Shown: positions 35,385-42,331 of the stretch, piece by piece
Layout of the letters: each line of letters starts with the position of its first letter
Numbering within the stretch: the first letter of the stretch is position 1
Assembly (NCBI GenBank): GCA_947625675.1
Contig: CANQPH010000002.1
Location: forward strand, 1-64,000
Reading direction: 5' to 3'
Origin: an uncultured Acetatifactor sp.
GTDB lineage: Bacteria > Bacillota > Clostridia > Lachnospirales > Lachnospiraceae
Length of the DNA stretch: 64,000 nucleotides
Notes under the pieces: model-generated
Database searches by the model: none
What the model was told of the DNA's origin: nothing
The model's input: only the letters and a program-made list of their open reading frames with translations
Made by a program: the position numbers and the translations under genes

Positions 35385-35416
35385 CCCTTATTTTAAGCCA
35401 TTTCTTTAGAACTTAC
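35385..35416. repeat. Right attachment repeat (attR core) at the GGGtGRT gene 3' end
   Basis: 32 bp identical to 23032-23063. It contains the final Lys, Phe and stop codons of the gene, so integration leaves the target protein intact. The element-derived terminator hairpin 35351-35389 replaces the native one. Confidence 0.75.
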
Positions 35417-36416
35417 CAGCCTTCGCCGCTTCTTCGATGGAGACGGCCACGGCCACGGTGGCGCCCACCATGGGGTTGTTGCCCATTCCGATCAGGCCCA
35501 TCATCTCAACATGGGCAGGAACGGAAGAAGAACCTGCGAACTGTGCATCGGAGTGCATGCGGCCCAGGGTATCGGTGAAGCCATAGGAAGCAGGGCCCGC
35601 CGCCATGTTGTCGGGATGCAGGGTACGTCCGGTACCGCCGCCGGAAGCCACGGAGAAGTACTTCTTGCCGGCTTCGGTTCTCTCCTTCTTGTAGGTGCCC
35701 GCCACGGGATGCTGGAATCTGGTGGGATTGGTGGAGTTGCCGGTGATGGACACGTCCACGTTCTCCTTCCACATGATGGCCACGCCTTCCGGCACGCTGT
35801 TGGCGCCGTAGCAGTTCACCTTGGAACGAAGTCCCTCGGAATAGGGAGTTCTGTAGAGCTCCTTCACGGTGTTGGTATAAGGATCATATTCGGTCTCCAC
35901 GAAGGTAAAGCCGTTGATACGGGAAATGATCTTGGCGGCGTCCTTGCCCAGGCCGTTCAGGATCACGCGCAGAGGCTTCTGACGAACCTTGTTGGCCTTC
36001 TCGGCGATGCCGATGGCGCCTTCCGCAGCGGCGAAGGACTCATGTCCGGCCAGGAAGCAGAAACAGTCGGTGTCCTCTTCCAGAAGCATTTTGCCCAGGT
36101 TGCCATGGCCAAGACCAACCTTACGGGTGTCGGCAACGGAGCCGGGGATGCAGAAAGCCTGCAGGCCCTCGCCGATGGCGGCGGCGGCTTCGGAGGCCTT
36201 GCGGCAGCCCTTCTTGATCGCAATGGCGGCGCCTACGGTATATGCCCAGCAGGCGTTCTCAAAGCAGATGGGCTGAATCTTCTTCACCTGGTCATAAACG
36301 TCCAGACCAGCGTCCTTGGTGATCTTCTCAGCTTCTTCGATAGAGGAGATACCATAGCTGTTCAGTACAGAATTAATCTTCTCAATACGTCTTTCATATG
36401 ATTCAAATAAAGCCAT
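35406..36416 (-). CDS. GGGtGRT protein (conserved anaerobe protein linked to Fe-S assembly)
   Basis: 336 residues. The naming motif appears as SGGGTGRTLHPDN near residue 270. Cysteines in CFENACWA and DCFCFLAG may bind metal. The family is widespread in anaerobic Firmicutes, usually beside a NifU-like scaffold protein, as here (encoded 18 bases upstream), and its exact chemistry is not established. The last codons (Lys, Phe, stop) lie inside the island attachment core, so this gene is the integration target and is preserved by integration. Confidence 0.9.
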   Translation of the reverse strand: MALFESYERRIEKINSVLNSYGISSIEEAEKITKDAGLDVYDQVKKIQPICFENACWAYTVGAAIAIKKGCRKASEAAAAIGEGLQAFCIPGSVADTRKVGLGHGNLGKMLLEEDTDCFCFLAGHESFAAAEGAIGIAEKANKVRQKPLRVILNGLGKDAAKIISRINGFTFVETEYDPYTNTVKELYRTPYSEGLRSKVNCYGANSVPEGVAIMWKENVDVSITGNSTNPTRFQHPVAGTYKKERTEAGKKYFSVASGGGTGRTLHPDNMAAGPASYGFTDTLGRMHSDAQFAGSSSVPAHVEMMGLIGMGNNPMVGATVAVAVSIEEAAKAGKF

Positions 36417-36434
36417 CTTCCTTGTCCTCCTCTA

Positions 36435-37127
36435 TTATTCTTTCCTGGGATCGATGATCTTCACGGCATCGGCAACCCGGCCATACTGGCCCTTTGCCTT
36501 CTCCCATGCGGTGTTGGGATCATCACCCTTCTTGATAAAGTCAGTCATCTTTCCAAGGCTTACGAACTGGTAGCCTATGATCTCGTCATTGGCGTCCAGG
36601 GCGATGCCGGTCACATAACCTTCCGCCATCTCCAGATAACGAGGACCCTTTGCCAGGGTGCCGTACATGGTGCCCACCTGACTCCTCAGGCCCTTGCCCA
36701 GATCCTCCAGGCCAGCGCCTACGGGCAGACCTTCCTCAGAAAATGCGCTCTGGGAACGGCCGTACACGATCTGCAGGAACAATTCTCTCATGGCGGTATT
36801 GATGGCATCGCACACGAGGTCGGTATTCAGAGCCTCCATAACGGTCAGGCCGGGAAGGATTTCCGCAGCCATGGCGGCGGAATGAGTCATGCCGGAGCAT
36901 CCGATGGTCTCCACCAGAGCCTCCTGAATGATACCCTCCTTGACGTTCAGGGAAAGCTTGCAGGCGCCCTGCTGGGGAGCGCACCAGCCCACGCCATGGG
37001 TGAACCCGGAGATGTCTTCTACTCTCTTGGCCTGAACCCACTTCGCTTCTTCAGGGATAGGGGCACAGCCATGATGTACGCCCTGCGCCACCGGGCACAT
37101 TTCTTCAACTTCCTTTGAATAAATCAT
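36435..37127 (-). CDS. NifU-like iron-sulfur cluster assembly scaffold protein
   Basis: 230 residues from the ATG at 37125-37127 (AAGGAG eight bases upstream); the longer in-frame start is not supported. NifU-N type fold with metal-binding cysteines in VGWCAPQQGACKLSL and VETIGCSGMTHSAAMA. It probably carries a nascent cluster for the GGGtGRT protein encoded 18 bases downstream; the two form an operon common in anaerobes. Confidence 0.88.
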   Translation of the reverse strand: MIYSKEVEEMCPVAQGVHHGCAPIPEEAKWVQAKRVEDISGFTHGVGWCAPQQGACKLSLNVKEGIIQEALVETIGCSGMTHSAAMAAEILPGLTVMEALNTDLVCDAINTAMRELFLQIVYGRSQSAFSEEGLPVGAGLEDLGKGLRSQVGTMYGTLAKGPRYLEMAEGYVTGIALDANDEIIGYQFVSLGKMTDFIKKGDDPNTAWEKAKGQYGRVADAVKIIDPRKE

Positions 37128-37281
37128 GTGAAATTCTCCTTTCAAAATTCTTTGATTATGACACTTCAAACTGCGGAACATAATCATCGAATACATTCTC
37201 TCATATTCCGACTAAAAAATCCAGTCCTTTTTCACAATTTTTTACCGAAGATAAGCGTATAACATTTCCAATTCCCCTCTG

Positions 37282-37893
37282 CTACAAAATGCTAATTAAC
37301 GCTCTCACCGTCCCTGCGGCAGCAGCCACGCATCCCAAAGTGAACAACAGGGCGTTTGCAGCACCATCCGCATGAAACAGTTTCAGGCAGATTCCACCTG
37401 GCAGCGGATATAACAGGCGAACCTTTTTGAAATTAAAAATATCCGTGAAAAGATGCGAAGCAAAAGCGATGGTAAAATACGGTACAGCCATAGGGATCGC
37501 CACATACACGCAGACCGTCAATATACCCAAGACCAAAAAAGAATGCATCATGCTGCGGTGAGGCATCTGCTTCCCCACCGCACAGATCACAAGAAACACA
37601 ACGCAACCCATCACAATCCTAGCTGCATTAGAATTTGTCATAATACGCTGCACAATGCCTATATGAAACACTTTTTCGATACCGGCTGCAACAGCAACGG
37701 CAGCCATAGCCAGTATAATGATGACATTTGCATCTCTATGTGCCTCCGCCGTTCCTACGTCAATATCGCTGATCACGGCACCAACACCGGCTGCAGACAA
37801 CCCCACCACCAGTTCCGGCAGCGATTTCGGATCGACGATGGCCATGGCTGCGGCTATGCCAACCGCCATATGTGTTTTTCCCAACATATGCAA
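37282..37893 (-). CDS. YdjM-like membrane-bound metal-dependent hydrolase
   Basis: 203 residues with about five membrane helices. Family PF04307 motifs: GKTHMAVG at the start, ISDIDVG, a conserved PHRSMMHS, SHLFTDIFN and YPLPG. Histidines and aspartates suggest a metal site at the membrane. E. coli YdjM is LexA-regulated, but no LexA box was recognised here. The physiological substrate is unknown. Confidence 0.85.
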   Translation of the reverse strand: MHMLGKTHMAVGIAAAMAIVDPKSLPELVVGLSAAGVGAVISDIDVGTAEAHRDANVIIILAMAAVAVAAGIEKVFHIGIVQRIMTNSNAARIVMGCVVFLVICAVGKQMPHRSMMHSFLVLGILTVCVYVAIPMAVPYFTIAFASHLFTDIFNFKKVRLLYPLPGGICLKLFHADGAANALLFTLGCVAAAAGTVRALISIL

Positions 37894-37951
37894 ACCTCTC
37901 GTATCATTGTTACTGGCAATTCACATTCGGACTTTAACGTTCAAAATCTCT

Positions 37952-39451
37952 TCAACGCAGTTCGTCCAGCAAATTTGTCTGTCCGTTATGAATAACGTAT
38001 ACCCATAAATAGGCATTCCTGCTGCCGGGTCCAAGGACTGCGCTGACATATTGATTGAGAGAAAACTCTAACCCGTAATACGATATCTTGTCCCCTCCGG
38101 CCAACCTGCCTTTCTGATCAGGCCTGCCCTTCACATAGACCAAGTCTCCCACACTGAGGATCCCCAGCGCTATCATCTCGCCCAGCTTCATCTTCTTGGT
38201 CTTCCCTGCAGAACTCCCAATAGACTTCGCTGTATCGGCTTCAAATACATTCTTTCCGAACAGGTCAAATGATTTGTCTGTTGTCTTTTGCGCATGAGTT
38301 GGAAGCGCATTCCTGCCGCTGCTGACAGGAACTTCAAATGCTTTCTGAATGAGCGGATCCAGATCCCAGCCATGTATTTCATAGCTGTCATTGTTACCGC
38401 CCGGAAGCGACCGCAAGACATAATGACCATTGAATGCGTATTCATCTGGAACATAAAAATATTTTCCACATACGTAAAATTCCTTGGTCCGATAAGGATG
38501 CAGGAGCACCTCGACGACTGACCCATCATTTCTTAACTTGGCATACAGATTATAATAATCGGGGTAGAATAACTGTTTTCCATCAAAATAAACCCATTCC
38601 CTGTTGCTAATCCAGTTATATGTTTTAGATTTACTATCCAACACGTCATAAGGGATACCATACCTTGTCTCAGACAGCTTTCCGATGGCACTGATAATGA
38701 GCGAGCGGGAATAAAACGGCATACCGTCTTCCTGTCGCCTCACCAATGTCCTTTCCGCAATCGTCATCCTGTCCTCCAACATATCAAAGGAAAAAATATG
38801 GGGATTCTCTTCCTTCCTCATCCCCTCACCAGACAGATCGCATTGCAAAACCGTCTGTTTTCCGCCAGACCGTTCAACGCTGACCACAAAACTTATCCCC
38901 CCAGCTACCCCTATGATCAATCTCGTGCTGTTCACATATAGCATACGGCAGCCAAAATACTTCATCGAATTTATCACGGAAACCCTGGAGGAAACCTTTC
39001 GTCCTGTTTCTGCGTAATACTCCTTCCTGAATAGGTCTTCAAAGTCATCATCCCCCTTTGAAACCTTCCACGCCAGTGTTTTCTCCCGGCTCATCATATC
39101 CACGCACCAGACAAAACAACTCGACTCGCTCTGCTTCGTCTCGGAATAATAGAATTTCTGACCGTATATATATACGCAGTCTTCATATTTCCCGGCATAC
39201 TTGTCTTTCCTTCCGCCATAATCATAGGAATAAAGTTCCTCTCCGCCAAAAGAAAACAGTGTTATGATCTGTGTATTGTACAAAAAAATTCCAAACTTAT
39301 TGACTGCAACAAACTGATAATCCGTCTTGCCATCCATATCCAATCTCAGGATCTCTGTTTTTCGAACGGAGGGATTCATTTTGACCAATATGTATTTCCC
39401 CTCATGTCGTTTCAGGAAATAAACATTGTCCTTATAATAGGACACTCTCAT
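37952..39451 (-). CDS. Large beta-propeller-like protein with a RAMA-like C-terminal domain
   Basis: 499 residues, no signal peptide or membrane helix. Residues 1 to about 370 are repeated beta-strand blocks rich in aromatic residues (for example FGIFLYNTQIITLFSFGGEE, WVYFDGKQLFYPDYYNLY) that suggest a propeller like DUF5050-type domains. The last 80 residues (LGEMIALGILSVGDLVYVKG, then YYGLEFSLNQYVSAVLG, then YLWVYV) resemble the RAMA/DUF4357-like reader domain attached to restriction and modification enzymes. The start overlaps the stop of a 46-residue gene as ATGA. Function unknown; membership of a new multi-gene system is inference. Confidence 0.7.
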   Translation of the reverse strand: MRVSYYKDNVYFLKRHEGKYILVKMNPSVRKTEILRLDMDGKTDYQFVAVNKFGIFLYNTQIITLFSFGGEELYSYDYGGRKDKYAGKYEDCVYIYGQKFYYSETKQSESSCFVWCVDMMSREKTLAWKVSKGDDDFEDLFRKEYYAETGRKVSSRVSVINSMKYFGCRMLYVNSTRLIIGVAGGISFVVSVERSGGKQTVLQCDLSGEGMRKEENPHIFSFDMLEDRMTIAERTLVRRQEDGMPFYSRSLIISAIGKLSETRYGIPYDVLDSKSKTYNWISNREWVYFDGKQLFYPDYYNLYAKLRNDGSVVEVLLHPYRTKEFYVCGKYFYVPDEYAFNGHYVLRSLPGGNNDSYEIHGWDLDPLIQKAFEVPVSSGRNALPTHAQKTTDKSFDLFGKNVFEADTAKSIGSSAGKTKKMKLGEMIALGILSVGDLVYVKGRPDQKGRLAGGDKISYYGLEFSLNQYVSAVLGPGSRNAYLWVYVIHNGQTNLLDELR

Positions 39452-39588
39452 ATACCCCGGTAACTTGCGGAAGTAGACTCTGCTTCAGGAAAATCATGTC
39501 CCCTGTTACAAGTTTTCCAGCTTAAACCAGTATAATATTCACTATGAAATCCAAAATAATCTTCCTGTTCCATATGTCTTCTGTTCAT
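39448..39588 (-). CDS. 46-residue small protein coupled to the propeller gene
   Basis: Starts ATG 39586-39588 with GAGGAGGTT eight bases upstream, a very strong ribosome binding site, and its stop overlaps the next start as ATGA. It begins MNRRHMEQEDYFGFHSEYYT and is rich in aromatic and charged residues. No family recognised. The coupling suggests it is translated to set expression of, or act with, the 499-residue protein. Confidence 0.7.
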   Translation of the reverse strand: MNRRHMEQEDYFGFHSEYYTGLSWKTCNRGHDFPEAESTSASYRGI

Positions 39589-39727
39589 GTTTAACCTCCT
39601 CGTTTTCTTTTATAAAATATTAAATTGAGTTCCACTGCTTTCTATACTAAAATGCCAAAAATTAATTTGCTATCTTTGACAGCACTTCATTCCGCCGCCG
39701 TACCTTCAATCTGCCTTCGCCAATATG

Positions 39728-40234
39728 TTATTGGTGCTTTGACATATATATAATTCCCACCACGGCTGCCAGTATAAGAGAGATAATCCATCCCCAATGA
39801 AATATGATCTTACACACCAGAAAAACGCCTGCAAAAATGGCGACAAGAAACCTGTCATTTGCACTCGGCTGCGCCGCCGAAGGCTGACTTCCCAAAGGAC
39901 GCTGCGGCATCGTTGTTCCTAACACTAAATCATCGAAATTAGGGGTACTTTTTGAAAAGCCATTAGGATATTGGCTGATCACACTATAAATCTGCTCAAA
40001 GGTAACGCCCCTTCCCCGATATCGTCCGGTAATGACACGTCTTGATGAGTTATGATTGGTCAGCGTTCCATTGATATTCCAAAGTTCAGCCAACGCAGAC
40101 AGATGAAATCCCTGCCCGTCATCCTGATTGGCCCCTGACACGCCTTCTACTGTCGCCAGATATATTTTCTGTGCGATCTCCTGACTGCTTAGTCTTAAGT
40201 CCTTGATCTGCCTAAGTGCTTCCGCTTTGTTCAT
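39728..40234 (-). CDS. Small protein with soluble N-terminal domain and C-terminal membrane helices
   Basis: 168 residues from the ATG at 40232-40234 (GGAGG eight bases upstream). The N-terminal 110 residues are soluble (GFHLSALAELWNINGTLTNH, then FEQIYSVISQYP); a Gln/Pro/Ala linker leads to one or two C-terminal membrane helices (RFLVAIFAGVFLVCKIIFHW, WIISLILAAVVGIIYMS). No family recognised. It belongs to the closely spaced block 41358 to 39728 and is an inner-membrane tail-anchored-type protein. Confidence 0.65.
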   Translation of the reverse strand: MNKAEALRQIKDLRLSSQEIAQKIYLATVEGVSGANQDDGQGFHLSALAELWNINGTLTNHNSSRRVITGRYRGRGVTFEQIYSVISQYPNGFSKSTPNFDDLVLGTTMPQRPLGSQPSAAQPSANDRFLVAIFAGVFLVCKIIFHWGWIISLILAAVVGIIYMSKHQ

Positions 40235-40277
40235 CCTCTGTTCCTCCAAATAATCTGTATATTTTTAATCCAAACGC

Positions 40278-40742
40278 TTATGAAGCGATCACGGCCACCA
40301 ATATTATCGGCAGCAAAAAGCATGTAAATGCAGCCCAACGTTTAGAAAACTTACATAAGGCAAAAGAAATGATCGCACCTAAGATCAAGTACACCACATA
40401 ACTTTCTCCCGGATCTCCTATGCTGGATAACAAAATGCTCCATGAAAAACTCCCTAGAACCGCACTGCCTAAGTTCATGTTCACCTTGTCTTTGGCCATT
40501 TCATCCTCGCTGTGGCCTTTTCGGCGCCGGTCACCCATATTGTTTTCCAGGCACCAGTCATAAAAGGACTGCAGGCATCCTTTGTCCACCGCCTTGACAT
40601 AAGCCCGTATATTCGCTTTCGTCGCATAATCCCCATCATCCATTGCCACCTTGTATTTTCGCAGTTCCGCCGCTTCCTGGCGACTCATGGATTTGCCATG
40701 GGCGAACTTATATAAGAGTTCCACCTTATTCGCTTCTGTCAA
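40278..40742 (-). CDS. Small membrane protein of the unknown cluster
   Basis: 154 residues from a TTG start at 40740-40742, chosen because AAGGAGG lies eight bases upstream; a longer frame begins at another TTG. The N-terminal half is soluble and charged (KVELLYKFAHGKSMSRQEAA); the C-terminal half has two or three membrane helices (VVYLILGAIISFALCKF, AAFTCFLLPIILVAVIAS). No family recognised. It starts 14 bases after the preceding stop. Confidence 0.65.
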   Translation of the reverse strand: MTEANKVELLYKFAHGKSMSRQEAAELRKYKVAMDDGDYATKANIRAYVKAVDKGCLQSFYDWCLENNMGDRRRKGHSEDEMAKDKVNMNLGSAVLGSFSWSILLSSIGDPGESYVVYLILGAIISFALCKFSKRWAAFTCFLLPIILVAVIAS

Positions 40743-40755
40743 ATTATGTTCCTCC

Positions 40756-41358
40756 TTACTTTGCAATATTCTTTCCGGACTGTTTGAGAAATGAGAATTT
40801 CTTTACAAATTTGCCATGCGGGACCTCCTCCTCTGTCATCAGCTCATATATTTTATCATCATTAACCTGTACCTTTCCTTCGTCCATCCAAAGCTTTGCG
40901 TCAAATAAACGAAGGTAATTTATAGAATCTTCGGCATCACAATCTTCATCATAATAACCATAACAGCATGTAAATTTTAAAATCCCATCTTCTTCGGAAA
41001 TATTCTGAAAAGAAAGCTGCATAAATACTTTGTTATTCACAGTGAGATTTAAGGAATTATGAAAAAAAAGCATTTCTTTTCCTATATCGCGGATAGTCTC
41101 AAATCGATTATAATCATCTAACTCTCTGGAATTCGACGGAGAAAAATTGGGGGCAATATCATACGCATGGAGATCAAAATAGCACTTCCCTAGTTTAATA
41201 GCAAGATCTTCGCCTGATTGAACAACTATGACTTTTTTCAGCCAGTCTGCTTCAAAATCAGCTTCCAATCTGGGTTTCTTATTCCCTTTATCTTCGAATT
41301 TCGCATATTTATTGTTATAACTATGACTATACCTAAAAAAAAGCACATTTATTTTCAT
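40756..41358 (-). CDS. Soluble protein, first gene of the unknown cluster
   Basis: 200 residues from the ATG at 41356-41358 (AAGGTGA five bases upstream). It starts MKINVLFFRYSHSYNNKYAK, is soluble and mixed alpha/beta, with a lysine-rich end. No family recognised. The tight spacing to the two membrane proteins downstream (14 and 43 bases) suggests one transcript. Confidence 0.6.
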   Translation of the reverse strand: MKINVLFFRYSHSYNNKYAKFEDKGNKKPRLEADFEADWLKKVIVVQSGEDLAIKLGKCYFDLHAYDIAPNFSPSNSRELDDYNRFETIRDIGKEMLFFHNSLNLTVNNKVFMQLSFQNISEEDGILKFTCCYGYYDEDCDAEDSINYLRLFDAKLWMDEGKVQVNDDKIYELMTEEEVPHGKFVKKFSFLKQSGKNIAK

Positions 41359-41471
41359 TTCATTCACCTTCTCTCAATTTATTATAATTTTATTTCTCAA
41401 TTTTAATATATCAAAATACCAAAATTACGTCAACATTGGCAGACCGAAGATTATCTTAATAATTTATGCAA

Positions 41472-41508
41472 AACAAATCCCCCGAGAGGTTATCCCAGGG
41501 GATTTGTT
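41472..41508. terminator. Terminator after the hexapeptide-repeat gene
   Basis: AACAAATCCCC (41472-41482) pairs with GGGGATTTGTT (41498-41508). On the minus strand the stem ends in TTTTGC, fitting termination of the gene at 41555. Confidence 0.7.
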
Positions 41509-41554
41509 GTATATTTTGCACAATTTCAACTTTTTCCTTAAATCAGATTCTTTT

Positions 41555-42220
41555 TCACTTTTTTTGCACTACTTCTCCCGTTTTCTTGAAGATACTGTTC
41601 CCGGGCACCACTCCCCGGACCATGGAAGTGGGATAGACGTTGCTGTCCCTTCCGATCACGGTTCCCGGGTTCAGCACGCTGTTGCAGCCCACTTCCACCC
41701 GGTCTCCCAGCATGGCCCCCACTTTTTTGAGGCCGGTGGGGATCTGATCTCCGTCCCCCTTGATCACCACCAGGGTCTTGTCACTCTTCACGTTGGAGGT
41801 GATGGAGCCTGCGCCCATGTGGGCCTTGTATCCCAGGATGCTGTCTCCCACATAATTATAATGAGGCACCTGGACCTTGTTGAACAGAATGACGTTCTTC
41901 AGCTCCGTGGAATTGCCCACCACGGCGCCCTTGCCCACGATGGCATTGCCCCGCACGAAGGCACAGTGCCGGATTTCCGCATCCTCGTCCACGATCAGCG
42001 GCCCGTTCAGGCAGGCGGTGGGAGCCACCTTGGCGCTCTTTGCGATCCAGATGTTCTCCCCTTTTTTCTCATAAATCTCCGGATCCAGCTTCTCCCCCAG
42101 TTCCAGGATAAAATCATGGATCCTGGGCAGCAACTCCCAAGGATAGACGGCCCCTGCAAACAGATCCGCCGCAATGGTTTCCCGCAGGTCATACAGTTCT
42201 TCTATGTTTGCACACTTCAT
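41555..42220 (-). CDS. Left-handed beta-helix (hexapeptide-repeat) transferase-like protein
   Basis: 221 residues from ATG 42218-42220. The body is hexapeptide repeats (IWIAKSAKVAPTACLNGPLI, then NAIVGKGAVVGNSTELKNVI) forming a left-handed beta helix like the C-terminal acetyltransferase half of GlmU. The N-terminal nucleotidyltransferase part of GlmU is absent. Probably a sugar or sugar-nucleotide acyltransferase in envelope synthesis; the substrate is open. It lies between the unknown cluster and topB, with its own terminator. Confidence 0.82.
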   Translation of the reverse strand: MKCANIEELYDLRETIAADLFAGAVYPWELLPRIHDFILELGEKLDPEIYEKKGENIWIAKSAKVAPTACLNGPLIVDEDAEIRHCAFVRGNAIVGKGAVVGNSTELKNVILFNKVQVPHYNYVGDSILGYKAHMGAGSITSNVKSDKTLVVIKGDGDQIPTGLKKVGAMLGDRVEVGCNSVLNPGTVIGRDSNVYPTSMVRGVVPGNSIFKKTGEVVQKK

Positions 42221-42331
42221 AGGATTTTCCCTCACTTTTCTTCCCGCTTTATCCAGCGATCACTTTTCTTTTTTCCCATCCGATGGCTAACATCTTTCCG
42301 TTCCGCCCGGTAGAATGTTTCCCACCCTGTT

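Larger units (their letters stand above)
23032..35416. mobile_element. 12.35-kb phage-satellite-like (PICI-like) integrated element
   Basis: A 32-bp perfect direct repeat, 23032-23063 and 35385-35416, bounds the element; the right copy overlaps the last codons of the GGGtGRT gene. Gene order follows the satellite plan: integrase and XRE repressor at one end reading outward, an opposed early block with small DNA-binding proteins, primase-helicase beside a candidate origin, HNH endonuclease and a small-terminase-like protein. No capsid, portal, tail or large terminase gene is present. Accessory parts are a sigma factor, a serine recombinase, a type I toxin pair and a ribbon-helix-helix regulator. 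It could also be a degraded prophage or a small integrative element. Confidence 0.75.
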
